64,000 nt of DNA from Methanobacterium sp. (GTDB taxonomy: Archaea > Methanobacteriota > Methanobacteria > Methanobacteriales > Methanobacteriaceae). The notes below the pieces were generated by a model, which ran no database searches, had not been told where the DNA came from, and worked only from the letters and a program-made list of their open reading frames with translations. Positions 18,903 through 29,006 of the stretch are shown one piece after another; the stretch's first letter is position 1; every line of letters begins with the position of its first letter. Where the stretch lies: NCBI GenBank assembly GCA_015661405.1, contig JACWMK010000002.1, forward strand, positions 71,665 through 135,664, written 5' to 3'. The translations under genes were made by a program, and so were the position numbers.

Positions 18903-20048
18903 CTAATTAATCTCTACATTTATATCAAAGTTGTTTATAATTTCAGGATATTTTCTGAAACTCTTTTTTATTTCTATTTGTGCAATATTTATAATTTGCC
19001 GTCTTAAATTTTCAGTATCCCTTGATTCACCTCTCATTCTTGAGAAAAATCCTTTACTCTCGTATTCTATAATAATATTAATGTTTCCTGAGAGTTCATA
19101 GGCATTTTCTAGGAATACTAGGACTTCTGCACTTATAATTTTAGGTATACCTAATATTGACTTTTTAATTTTATTCATAAGAGTGAGTTCTACTTTTTCA
19201 ATATCATTATCATCTATGGATCCACCGTTATAGGAATATAAAATATTTTCCACATCGATTTCATTTATTTCTTTAATACCATATTTTTTTAAAAGGCTTG
19301 GCCGATCAATTGATTCTTCTTCAATAGATTTATTTTCAATATCTTCAACTACTTCTGATTGGATTTGAATTTCTTCTTCAGATTTTGGTTCCTTAGAATA
19401 TGTTGTATCATCTACTAAAATTTCTTTTGTATCTGATGAAGTAGATTGTTTTAATTCTTCAGAATTTGATGATTCAATTTTAGACTCTTTTTCTGAAATA
19501 AAATTTGATTTATCTTCATTATATGGTTCTGTTTGATTTATTGTTTCCCTTTTGATAGGTTTAGGTTCATTTTGCACTGGTTTTGGAATGAATTGTGTAA
19601 CTTCTGTAGTGTTTTTAGATTCGTTTTCTAGTTCTTTTTTTAAATATTTTGATTTAGTATTACTATTAGTTTCCTTAATTTCATCATTATCTGATTTTTT
19701 TAATTCATTCAGTACATCGTAGACATCATCACTTGATTCAATTAAATATGGTTTGTTAACATTAATAAGATAATCAACAGGAGATTCTTTTAAATTAAAA
19801 ACTTCAATAAGAGTATTATTTTCCTGTATAACAGACTTAATGCTTTTAACAGCTTCTAATTTGGAATATTTATCATATGAGGCGGCAACTTGATTGCCAT
19901 TTTTAAATAATATGTAACCTTCATAAGAACCGGATGTAATTCTTACAAATCCATTATGTTTATTCCTCAAAAGATCCTCTAAAAGCTGATTAAAATTTAA
20001 TTCATCAGCGTAAGAAACCATAGAAGGACTAATGATAGGCATTTCCAT
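18903..20048 (-). CDS. DUF2226 family protein with acidic linker
   Basis: A 381-residue protein in three parts. Residues 1-110 (GFVRITSGSYEGYILFKNG, VAASYDKYSKLEAVKSI) look like the DUF2226/PATAN-type sensor fold. Residues 110-250 are a low-complexity, Ser/Glu/Lys-rich acidic linker. Residues 250-381 form a C-terminal domain (PSLLKKYGIKEINEIDVENI, then VLVFLENAYELSGNINIII). Function is unknown. GAGG lies 9 bases before the ATG. It sits between sepF and minD on the same strand, only 12 bases from minD. This context suggests a role in membrane-associated division or polarity, which is an inference. Confidence 0.8.
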   Translation of the reverse strand: MEMPIISPSMVSYADELNFNQLLEDLLRNKHNGFVRITSGSYEGYILFKNGNQVAASYDKYSKLEAVKSIKSVIQENNTLIEVFNLKESPVDYLINVNKPYLIESSDDVYDVLNELKKSDNDEIKETNSNTKSKYLKKELENESKNTTEVTQFIPKPVQNEPKPIKRETINQTEPYNEDKSNFISEKESKIESSNSEELKQSTSSDTKEILVDDTTYSKEPKSEEEIQIQSEVVEDIENKSIEEESIDRPSLLKKYGIKEINEIDVENILYSYNGGSIDDNDIEKVELTLMNKIKKSILGIPKIISAEVLVFLENAYELSGNINIIIEYESKGFFSRMRGESRDTENLRRQIINIAQIEIKKSFRKYPEIINNFDINVEIN

Positions 20049-20139
20049 TATTTTTCCTCTAAATAATTTTTATGTTTAAAAAAAAAATTTCTAAAAAAAT
20101 GATTTTAAAATGTTAAAATTAAAATTTCATCTTATTTGA

Positions 20140-20493
20140 TTATTTTCTTATAAGTTTAATTTCAGGGGGAGTAACAATTATAATATTCTTACCATTTTTA
20201 CAGAGTAATATTGCTTCTCCGCCAGTTCTATTTCTGAATGCTTTAAGTTTTTCTCCTGCAGTTTTAAAATCTTCCGGAACATCTCGTTCGAAGTGACTCA
20301 AATCCATTATTATCGGATTTTTCTCCTCCTCAATATGATGTAAAGCATCAATAAAATCATCTAAATTCTTTATTTTCATTAAAATTATTTCATAGAAAGA
20401 GTGTTCAGGTACTATTATACTCTCTTCTTCTTTATCCGTATGTACATCTTCCAAACCAAGATTTTTTTTTAGATAATCCATTATATCCTTCAT
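20140..20493 (-). CDS. sepF: Archaeal cell-division protein SepF
   Basis: A 117-residue SepF (DUF552). Archaeal SepF is the membrane anchor of FtsZ and is essential where tested. The N-terminus MKDIMDYLKKNLGLED forms an amphipathic membrane-targeting helix. The core domain contains NPIIMDLSHFERDVPEDFK and GGEAILLCKNGKNIIIVTP. A TTG at 20499 is in frame, but GGGG 9 bases before the ATG at 20493 supports that start. It follows the DUF1611 gene by 37 bases on the same strand. Placement next to MinD-type genes joins it to a division module. Confidence 0.92.
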   Translation of the reverse strand: MKDIMDYLKKNLGLEDVHTDKEEESIIVPEHSFYEIILMKIKNLDDFIDALHHIEEEKNPIIMDLSHFERDVPEDFKTAGEKLKAFRNRTGGEAILLCKNGKNIIIVTPPEIKLIRK

Positions 20494-20530
20494 TCTCAAA
20501 ATCCCCTTATTTGATCAAAATTAATTTTAT

Positions 20531-21595
<1,065 letters not shown>

Positions 21596-21733
21596 AAAAT
21601 CACTCCTCTTGTTAGTGATATATCAATAGGATATTCATTATATATTTATTTAATAAATATCAAACCATGATATATACTATTGGTATAAACTATTTAATAA
21701 GGGTTAGAATGTTATTCTATTTGGAGGCTTAGT
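21596..21733. promoter_or_regulatory. Divergent promoter region with 19-base palindrome
   Basis: Between the DUF1611 and LC7 genes lies ATATTTATT-T-AATAAATAT (21642-21660), a perfect palindrome around one base. It is flanked by GATATATCAATAGG at about 21618 and GATATATACTATTGG at about 21671. TATA-like runs on both strands overlap these repeats. The composition is A/T only, so an operator role is tentative. Confidence 0.4.
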
Positions 21734-22081
21734 ATGATAGATAGAGTACTTAAAGATTTAGGTAGAATTAATGGGGTAAACGGGTCCCTAGTCGTAGGGA
21801 AAGATGGATTAATAATAGAAAGTGAAGTATCGTCAGATGTAGATTCTGAATTAGTGGCTGCAATGTCATCTGCTGTTTTTGGTACAGCTGAAAGATCTGC
21901 AGAGGAGATGAAACATGAACCTTTGAAGCAAGTCATGATTGAGGGAAGTAAAGGTAAAACTCTTATGATTGATGCGGGCGAAGGTATACTGGTGGTTATA
22001 ACAGATATAGAAATAAATCTAGGGTTAATACGAATTGAGATGAGAAGAAGTGCTGAAAGAGTGATTGATTTTCTAACTTAA
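21734..22081 (+). CDS. Roadblock/LC7 domain protein
   Basis: A 115-residue single-domain protein of the roadblock/LC7 (MglB-like) superfamily. The pattern VNGSLVVGKDGLIIESEV near the N-terminus and MIDAGEGILVVITDIEINLG later are typical. Bacterial members bind Ras-like GTPases and set polarity. No small GTPase is nearby, but a MinD/SepF/DUF2226 run lies on the opposite strand. TTGGAGG provides a ribosome-binding site. The gene ends next to T-runs at 22093-22101 and 22111-22119. It is read towards the pgk2 gene, 50 bases on. Confidence 0.87.
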   Translation: MIDRVLKDLGRINGVNGSLVVGKDGLIIESEVSSDVDSELVAAMSSAVFGTAERSAEEMKHEPLKQVMIEGSKGKTLMIDAGEGILVVITDIEINLGLIRIEMRRSAERVIDFLT

Positions 22082-22131
22082 AAAAAAATCACTTTTTTTT
22101 TAAATAAACATTTTTTTTTAGGAGGATTCAA

Positions 22132-23109
22132 TTGAGAAAACCATACATAATCCTTATAGGCAGTGCTTCAGGCATAGGAAAATCAACTATAGCCTCTGAA
22201 TTAGCTAAAAAATTGGAAATTACACATATAATCGAAACAGATTTCATAAGAGAAATAGTTAGAGGAATAATAGGGCCGGAATATGCACCTGCACTTCATA
22301 AATCCTCTTTCGACGCCTATATCACGCTAAGAGATAAAGATCGCTTTGAAGGAAACACTGAAGGATTAATAGATGCAGGATTCGAAGAACATGCTACCTT
22401 TGTCATACCCGCTATTGAAAAGGTCATTAAAATAGCTGTTGAAGATTCTGAAGATGTAGTAATTGAAGGCGTTCATGTAGTACCAGGTTTAATTGACACA
22501 GAAAAATATAAAGAAGATGCTGATATCCACTTTTTTATCCTAACGGTTGATGAAGAAATCCATAAGGAAAGATTCGTTAAAAGAGCCATGGCCATAAAAC
22601 GAGGTGGTATACATTTAGAATATTTCAAGGAAAATCGAATTATAAATGATTATTTGGTTAGACAAGCTAAGGCACATGGAATTCCAGTTATAAATAATTT
22701 GAATATTGATAATACTATTAAAAGAATGCTTAGCTTAATCAAAGAAATTTGTAAAACTTTGATTTTCAAAAATTCTGTAAATGATCTGGAAAAGCTAATT
22801 AAAATAGTTATAAATGAATATGGTGGACGATTAGTTGATGTTTCATATTTCCTCCCTGGATTCGGTGAACCATTAAAAAGGAATGTTAATGTTTATGATC
22901 CAGTAGAAGCAGAGCGTTTTATAACTCATTTAAAAGGAAATCCTAAGAGAAAAAAGGATCTGGAAAATCTATACAGTCTCTCAGATAATGAACATAGTCA
23001 TAAAATATGTGCACCGGATAAGGAAAGCTTGGATGATATGATAAAAGAATTAGATGAAGTAGGTTTTCTACTAAAAAATCATGATAAACAGTTGAATAAA
23101 CTCAAGTAG
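22132..23109 (+). CDS. pgk2: 2-phosphoglycerate kinase
   Basis: A 325-residue P-loop kinase that forms 2,3-bisphosphoglycerate from 2-phosphoglycerate, the first step to cyclic 2,3-diphosphoglycerate, a solute of Methanobacteriales. The P-loop GSASGIGKST lies at residues 10-19. DFIREIVRGII and the following EYAPALHKSSFDAY are typical of this family, and VVIEGVHVVPG lies in the middle. The C-terminal 100 residues form an extra domain (EYGGRLVDVSYFLPGFGEP). The start is TTG at 22132, backed by AGGAGG 6 bases before it. No cyclic-diphosphoglycerate synthetase is adjacent. Confidence 0.85.
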   Translation: MRKPYIILIGSASGIGKSTIASELAKKLEITHIIETDFIREIVRGIIGPEYAPALHKSSFDAYITLRDKDRFEGNTEGLIDAGFEEHATFVIPAIEKVIKIAVEDSEDVVIEGVHVVPGLIDTEKYKEDADIHFFILTVDEEIHKERFVKRAMAIKRGGIHLEYFKENRIINDYLVRQAKAHGIPVINNLNIDNTIKRMLSLIKEICKTLIFKNSVNDLEKLIKIVINEYGGRLVDVSYFLPGFGEPLKRNVNVYDPVEAERFITHLKGNPKRKKDLENLYSLSDNEHSHKICAPDKESLDDMIKELDEVGFLLKNHDKQLNKLK

Positions 23110-23171
23110 GAATAAAGTGTTTTTTTTATTAGTCCAAGTTAATATAAAATATATTTTGGAGATAGAATATA

Positions 23172-23735
23172 GTGAGTAAAATGATAGCAGACTGCCCTGT
23201 TTGCAACATTAAAGGTTGTCTAGAAGTTAAATCTAAAACTGAGATTATACCATACTTTGGGGAGATAATGGAATCTACAGTTAAATGTCAGGAATGTGGA
23301 TTTAAACATTCAGACACCATTTGTCTAGAGATTAAGGAACCAGTTAAATACTCTTTGAGTGTTGATAAAAATAAAATGAATGTGAGGGTAGTTAAATCAC
23401 AATCAGCAACAATTACAATACCAGAATTAGGTCTTAAAGTAGAACCTGGTTCCCAATCTCAAAGTTACATATCCAATGTTGAAGGTGTTCTTAAACGTTT
23501 TGAAGACGCAGTTAAAACAGCCCTATCTTGGGCTGAAGATGATGAATCACGTAAGAATGCAGTTAGAATACTTGAGGAAATAGATGAAGTAAAGAATGGA
23601 GAAAACATTATTACTATCATAATTGAAGATCCATTTGGACACAGTTTAATAGAAGATAAAAATGCTGTAAAATCAGTTTTAAGTGAAGATGAGATAAGGA
23701 ATCTTGAAACCGGTTTTATAACTTTTGATAAATAA
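23172..23735 (+). CDS. ZPR1-type zinc-finger protein
   Basis: A 187-residue archaeal ZPR1 domain protein. The four-Cys zinc finger is CPVCNIKGC followed about 30 residues later by CQECGFKHSD. The beta-rich domain after it contains SATITIPELGLKVEPGSQSQ and SNVEGVLKRFED. Eukaryotic ZPR1 binds EF-1alpha; a role in translation-factor folding is plausible for archaea but not shown here. The start is GTG at 23172, with GGAG 10 bases before it. An ATG three codons later is less well spaced. Confidence 0.88.
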   Translation: MSKMIADCPVCNIKGCLEVKSKTEIIPYFGEIMESTVKCQECGFKHSDTICLEIKEPVKYSLSVDKNKMNVRVVKSQSATITIPELGLKVEPGSQSQSYISNVEGVLKRFEDAVKTALSWAEDDESRKNAVRILEEIDEVKNGENIITIIIEDPFGHSLIEDKNAVKSVLSEDEIRNLETGFITFDK

Positions 23736-23853
23736 AAAAAAATAAATAAATAATATTTAAGAATAAGTTTAAGTAAATTAAATTTTTTTTATAAATTAAT
23801 ATTATTAAACTAAGATTTTTTTGGGAATTAATGTAGAAAATATGGATTAAGAA

Positions 23854-24387
23854 TTAGAATTCGTCCTCTTCATCCACATCCTTTAATTTCAAACTTTTTT
23901 TGACATCCATACTTAAAGCATCACAATCAGCCTTAATAGCATCTAAATGCATTAATATACGACGTTTTTCCTCATTTATCCTTTGTATATTCTTGTAAGG
24001 ATATATAGATTCTGTTAACATTTCATATTCAATTGTGGTGTAAGGATATTCATTAAGTTGTTCACATACTTTTTCTAAGACTTCTCCCAGAAATCTATTC
24101 ATTTCGACTTTTACTCTTTCCCGAATTAATTTATCACGGGATAGATTCTTCTTCATCAATCTAACTACTTCAGCCTTAGCAAAAGGAAGTGATTCAACTT
24201 CTTCAGATTCCTCGTCAGATTCTTCTTCAAATTCTTCTTCAGATTCCTCGTCAGAATCTTCTTCAGATTCCTCATCGATTTCTTTTTTGATTGATTCAGT
24301 TTCTTCTGTTTTCTTTGGGACTGAATTAATGTCGTCTTTTAATTCTTCTTCAGATTCTTCAGTTACTTGATCTGTAAATTCATCCAT
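23854..24387 (-). CDS. Histone-fold protein with long acidic N-terminal tail
   Basis: A 177-residue protein in three parts. Residues 1-65 are a Glu/Ser/Asp-rich tail encoded by imperfect DNA repeats. Residues 67-132 begin LPFAKAEVVRLMKKN and align without gaps to the archaeal histone HMfB over about 60 residues: LPxA matches at the start and TTI falls on KTI of loop 2. The conserved Arg and Asp that form the histone RD clamp are Tyr and Met here. Residues 135-165 (EEKRRILMHLDAIKADCD) form a further helix, possibly coiled coil. TGGAGGT precedes the ATG. I infer a divergent histone-fold protein, perhaps a chaperone or dimer partner rather than a normal nucleosome histone. Confidence 0.65.
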   Translation of the reverse strand: MDEFTDQVTEESEEELKDDINSVPKKTEETESIKKEIDEESEEDSDEESEEEFEEESDEESEEVESLPFAKAEVVRLMKKNLSRDKLIRERVKVEMNRFLGEVLEKVCEQLNEYPYTTIEYEMLTESIYPYKNIQRINEEKRRILMHLDAIKADCDALSMDVKKSLKLKDVDEEDEF

Positions 24388-24634
24388 TAAAATAAACCTC
24401 CATTTCGTATTAGCTCCTACTTTATTAATGGTTTATTGTAGAAAGTATTTAAAATGTTCTTTAAAATGAATTGCCTTATAAGATTTTCAGTACTTACATC
24501 ATCTTATCCACTAATAATTAAAGCTGAAGTTAAAATTCTATAATGAAAAATTTTTGAGAATTTTACATTTGTTTAATATGAGTTTTTTAATTATTAAAAA
24601 AATAAATAAATAAAAATTAAAAACCATATTTAAA

Positions 24635-25474
24635 TCAAGTTATTTCAAGACTCATATCCAAAGCAGTGGCTGAATGTGTAATATAACCTGATGAAATAAT
24701 ATCAACACGGGTTTCTGCATATTCTGCTATATTATTCAGATTTATTCCACCTGAAACTTCTATTAAAACTTTATCTCTGCAACCTTTTTTTTCCAGAGCG
24801 GCTAAAACAAGTTCTATATCGTTAAAATTCATGTTATCCAACATAATAATATCAACTCCAGAATTAGCTGCAATAATAGCATCATCGAGATTTTCAACTT
24901 CCACTTCAATTTTTTTAGTGAAGCTCACATACTCTCTAGCTTTTTCTACTGCACCTTTAACATCACCCACCAGAGCAAGATGATTATCTTTTATAAGAAC
25001 ACAATCATCCAAACGATAACGATGAGTATCTCCACCACCCAAACGAATGGCATCCTTCTCCATAAATTGTAATCCCGGAGTCGTTTTACGAGTTCCCGCC
25101 ACTATAACCTTAGGATTTACTTTCCTAGCTTCAATAACCATCATCGAAGTTAGAGTAGCTATACCACTCATTCTCATTAGAATATTTAAAACAGTCCTTT
25201 CCAAAGTAAGAATTGAGCATGCATTGCCATTAAGCGTCATGACGGTATCTCCTGCCTTTAATTCATCACCGTCTTTTTTTTCTACTTCAACAGTTAATGA
25301 AAATTCTTTTAGAAGAGTTGAAATTACACTAACTCCGGCAGCAATTCCATTATCATTAGATACTATTCTTGCTTTTATCTCTAAATCTGGAGGTATGAGG
25401 GCTTTGGTGGTTATATCCTCAAATCCAATATCTTGGTCTAACATTTGAATAATATCATTAACCATATTCTTCAT
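24635..25474 (-). CDS. nadC: Nicotinate-nucleotide pyrophosphorylase (carboxylating)
   Basis: A 279-residue quinolinate phosphoribosyltransferase that makes nicotinate mononucleotide from quinolinate and PRPP in NAD synthesis. Signatures include ILNILMRMSGIATLT, VAGTRKTTPGLQFMEKDAI, then GGGDTHRYRLDDCVLIKDNH, and EVSGGINLNNIAEYAET near the C-terminus. An ATG two codons upstream (25480) is possible, but GGAATGA supports 25474. The GT-C-like gene ends 33 bases upstream on the same strand, so the two may be cotranscribed. NadA and NadB are not in the window. Confidence 0.95.
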   Translation of the reverse strand: MKNMVNDIIQMLDQDIGFEDITTKALIPPDLEIKARIVSNDNGIAAGVSVISTLLKEFSLTVEVEKKDGDELKAGDTVMTLNGNACSILTLERTVLNILMRMSGIATLTSMMVIEARKVNPKVIVAGTRKTTPGLQFMEKDAIRLGGGDTHRYRLDDCVLIKDNHLALVGDVKGAVEKAREYVSFTKKIEVEVENLDDAIIAANSGVDIIMLDNMNFNDIELVLAALEKKGCRDKVLIEVSGGINLNNIAEYAETRVDIISSGYITHSATALDMSLEIT

Positions 25475-25507
25475 AATCATTCCAACTAAAATTTCAATTA
25501 ATAGTTA

Positions 25508-27094
25508 TTATTGCACTTCGCAAACAATAAACTCATTATTTTCATATATAACCTTCATGTAACTTGGCAGTATCTCATTAAGATTGGATTGAATGTCTCC
25601 ATTGTAATAAAATAGTTTATAAAATTCACCATCATATTCTACAAACTGTAGTGTTTCATTATTTGAATTAAATGATAATCGTTTATCCAATATAACGTAA
25701 CCAATTTTATTTTTTTCAAAGAATGATTTAGAAACGTTTTTATTGAAATGTTCGAAGTCTGAATCACTAGCAAGTGGCATCCCTGTTTGTGTAGTCACAA
25801 AAGTGAGTGGAAAAAGGTTATTGGATAGTATAGACTTACTTTTATTACCATTTTCATTAAACCAACTCGCAAGATCCATTTCTGAAGAAGATGGTGGAGC
25901 GATTTGAAATGATCCATATTGATTAGTAACTTCAAAAGAAGATATTAAAGGATTTTCGACAGTTAAAAATCCGAAAAATGTAGCCAATACAAATAATGAT
26001 ATTAAAAATGCATTCCTAAATTTTTTGGATGAGAAATTTTTATAATTCTTGAGTTTATGATAAACCGTGGAAATACCAAAGCCTCCCAGAATGGAAACGG
26101 GTATTAAAAGATAAACCAGTAAACGATACGATATACTGTTTATACCGTTTATACCAAACAAATAGGCATTGATTAATAAAATAATCACGATAATCCAACT
26201 GAGTATAAAGATATCTTCTTTATGTCTTCTTATAACTGCAGTAATGACTCCAATTAAGCCGAATATCAAAGTTAAAACACCTAAATTTCCATAACTGGAA
26301 AGTTTAAGAGGAGGTGAAATAACGGATGAAGTGGCGAATGCTTCTTGAATTGCATGGTGTATTACATTGGAAAAAATATTTGGCAATCCTGTCAGTAACC
26401 CTATTATTAATATAAGCAATGCTACAGGTAAGAGAAGGAAGGCACCATAATTTTTAAAAACACGCATATTTCGATATACAATCAATTCGATTAATGTAAA
26501 TACGGATATTATTAAGAATAAGATTAAAGGAGCAGTTTGATGGATTAAAAGGATAAGTATAAGTAAAGATCCTGCAATAATGGCATATTTGAGTGATTTT
26601 TCTTTTAGAGAATAATAATAGAAATAAATTGATAAAGGAAAAAATATTAAAGCCAGATTTTCGGGTAATGGGAAAATTATCCGATTACCTAACAGCAAAC
26701 TAGATATGATTAAAAAACCTGTAGCTACTCCTGCAATGGTTCCATAAAACTTGCGACTTACATAAGAAACTGACAGTATCATGAACATGGCTAGGAATGG
26801 TTGAAGAAACCGGGCAATTTGGAATAAATTAACTTTGCTGATAATACCTAGATAAGCTATTAAAAAGTCGAAAAGGGGAGGATAACTTATACTTTGACCA
26901 GTTGGTGCATTCAAAAGTGGATTTATTAACACAAATCCATATTTAGCATAAACTTGGGCATACTGTACTTGATAAATTGCATCCCAGCTTAGAGGCCACT
27001 GATATTTTAGAGTTGGAATTAAGATTAAAACAAAGGCTATTATAGCAGGTATAATCCAAATTAGATTTTTCAATTGATTTTTATTAATTTTCAT
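25508..27094 (-). CDS. Multi-pass membrane protein, GT-C glycosyltransferase-like
   Basis: A 528-residue protein with about ten to twelve membrane helices and a C-terminal extracytoplasmic part of roughly 130 residues. After the first helix comes KYQWPLSWDAIYQVQYAQVY, with an Asp in the first external loop as expected for GT-C enzymes that use polyprenyl-phosphate sugars. SYPPLFDFLIAYLGI and RFLQPFLAMFMIL follow. Substrate and product are unknown; surface glycan or protein glycosylation is plausible. It is divergent from another GT-C-like gene at 27330 and precedes nadC. Confidence 0.65.
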   Translation of the reverse strand: MKINKNQLKNLIWIIPAIIAFVLILIPTLKYQWPLSWDAIYQVQYAQVYAKYGFVLINPLLNAPTGQSISYPPLFDFLIAYLGIISKVNLFQIARFLQPFLAMFMILSVSYVSRKFYGTIAGVATGFLIISSLLLGNRIIFPLPENLALIFFPLSIYFYYYSLKEKSLKYAIIAGSLLILILLIHQTAPLILFLIISVFTLIELIVYRNMRVFKNYGAFLLLPVALLILIIGLLTGLPNIFSNVIHHAIQEAFATSSVISPPLKLSSYGNLGVLTLIFGLIGVITAVIRRHKEDIFILSWIIVIILLINAYLFGINGINSISYRLLVYLLIPVSILGGFGISTVYHKLKNYKNFSSKKFRNAFLISLFVLATFFGFLTVENPLISSFEVTNQYGSFQIAPPSSSEMDLASWFNENGNKSKSILSNNLFPLTFVTTQTGMPLASDSDFEHFNKNVSKSFFEKNKIGYVILDKRLSFNSNNETLQFVEYDGEFYKLFYYNGDIQSNLNEILPSYMKVIYENNEFIVCEVQ

Positions 27095-27329
27095 TAAATC
27101 ACAAATTAGATTAAATATTATGTATTAATATATAAACAAGATATATGATTTTAAGGGTATTGATTTTAATTAATAAACATTATGTTGTATGTTAAAAAAG
27201 ATATTATTCTTAATCATGAATATATAAATAAGATTGTTTTTAGGAGAATAAAACTATTTTTGAAATCAGAATTTAAAAATAATTTATCACATCTATTTAA
27301 ATACATTAAAGTTCTCCATATAAAAAACT

Positions 27330-28985
27330 ATGAACCTTTACACTGAAACAATGAGTAAATTAAATAATATTTTTAGTAAGCATTGGCCTTTAGTTACGGC
27401 TTTATCTGTTCTTTGGGTAACTATTATATTATTATTGATTGTTTCTCTTAGATTGAATCAGGGTCATTTTGTTTATGGTCTTGATGATGCATATATTCAT
27501 ATGACGATTGCGAAAAATTTCGCATTACATGGAGTATGGGGCGTAACCCCATATGCATTCTCTTCTTCTTCATCTTCTCTACTATGGACACTCTTATTAT
27601 CCTCAATATTTTATATTATAGGGATAAATGCTTTAGTTCCGTTTATATTGAATATTATTTTAAGTACAATTACCATATTCCTGGTTTATTACATTCTTAG
27701 ATTCTATAAGATTCATCCGGTCTATAATTTTATGGTCTTGATTGGTGTTGTATTTTTCACTCCGTTACCGTATCTTATTTTTATTGGAATGGAACATATT
27801 TTACAAATAATCCTTGTAATTGCGTTTGTTTATCTTTCAGTTAAAATTTTAACAAATTTAAACTCTAAACCGCTTAATTATTATTTATTATTAATATTAA
27901 CTGTTCCTTTAGCAATGGTTCGCTATGAAAGTTTGATTCTAATTTTCTTAGTTGCTTTTCTATTTATCTTAAGGAGAAAATTTACTTATTCTTTTTTGAT
28001 GATAGCGTTATCAATTATCCCTATAACCATATACGGTGTAATTTCAATTTCAAATGGATGGTCTTTTATTCCTAACTCATTAATACTTAAATCCTATTTT
28101 ACTAGCACTACAATTACTACTTCAGCAAGTTTTTTACCTAACATTTACACTATTTTACCGAATACGCACTCCACGATTATAACATATTTATTAGCCATGA
28201 TTTTTGCTCTTGTATTATTATCAATCGCTGCATTCCGGTTAAGAAAAAATAATACTATATGGGAAATTCCAACCCTCTGGTTAATAATCAGTGGTATACT
28301 GATCATTATACAGCTTATTTTTATCAATAATGATTGGCTTTTAAGATACACTTCTTATTTAGTGGTTATGGGATTGATAGCGTTACTATTAGGAGTTTAT
28401 AATTATTTACCTAAGAAATTTTCATTTAAATTTAATAAAAAATCAATTCCGAAATATTTAGTAATCTCTTTAATTGTAATTCTTTTATTATCTCCATTTG
28501 CAATTAAAACGTATTATTTAACAATCACACCTCAATCCACTAATAATATTTATGAACAACAATATCAAATGGCTTCATTTTTAAGTGAGTATTATCCTAA
28601 TGCTTCGATTGCCGCTAATGATATTGGAGCTATTAATTATTTCACTAATATTCAATGTTTAGATTTGGTGGGTTTAAGCAGTAATGATGTAGCGCAGGCA
28701 CATAAAAACAATACTTTTAACGCGCAGGAACTTAATTATCTTGCTAATCAGCATCATGTTCAAGTAGCTATTATTTATGAAGCATGGTGGGCTGGAGATA
28801 TACCTTCAAATTGGATTAAAGTAGGAGAATGGACAACTCCTCACGATGTGATCCTCGGAAATTCTACAGTATCTTTTTATGCGACTTCTCCTCAGTATGA
28901 GAATGAATTAATTGAAAATTTAAAATCATTCTCACCACAATTACCTAAGGATATTAAACAAAACGGCTTGTACACAGAAAATTAA
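27330..28985 (+). CDS. Multi-pass membrane protein, GT39-like (GT-C fold)
   Basis: A 551-residue membrane protein with around ten helices. The first external loop holds HFVYGLDDAYIHMTIAKNFA, the DD motif of GT-C/ArnT-like glycosyltransferases, followed by the Ser-rich TPYAFSSSSSS. The C-terminal soluble part contains NASIAANDIGAINYFTNI and LDLVGLSSNDVAQAHKNN, common in archaeal and bacterial GT39 relatives. No ribosome-binding site precedes ATG 27330. TTTAAATA at about 27296-27303 is placed so that transcription could start at the ATG, so a leaderless mRNA is likely. The target is unknown. Confidence 0.7.
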   Translation: MNLYTETMSKLNNIFSKHWPLVTALSVLWVTIILLLIVSLRLNQGHFVYGLDDAYIHMTIAKNFALHGVWGVTPYAFSSSSSSLLWTLLLSSIFYIIGINALVPFILNIILSTITIFLVYYILRFYKIHPVYNFMVLIGVVFFTPLPYLIFIGMEHILQIILVIAFVYLSVKILTNLNSKPLNYYLLLILTVPLAMVRYESLILIFLVAFLFILRRKFTYSFLMIALSIIPITIYGVISISNGWSFIPNSLILKSYFTSTTITTSASFLPNIYTILPNTHSTIITYLLAMIFALVLLSIAAFRLRKNNTIWEIPTLWLIISGILIIIQLIFINNDWLLRYTSYLVVMGLIALLLGVYNYLPKKFSFKFNKKSIPKYLVISLIVILLLSPFAIKTYYLTITPQSTNNIYEQQYQMASFLSEYYPNASIAANDIGAINYFTNIQCLDLVGLSSNDVAQAHKNNTFNAQELNYLANQHHVQVAIIYEAWWAGDIPSNWIKVGEWTTPHDVILGNSTVSFYATSPQYENELIENLKSFSPQLPKDIKQNGLYTEN

Positions 28986-29006
28986 ATTTTAAATAAAAAA
29001 TAATTA

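Noticed and set aside
24204..24290. Short repeated TCTTCTTCAGATTCCTC-like units considered as a CRISPR or satellite repeat
   Set aside because: They encode the Glu/Ser/Asp-rich tail of the histone-fold protein and have no spacers of constant length.
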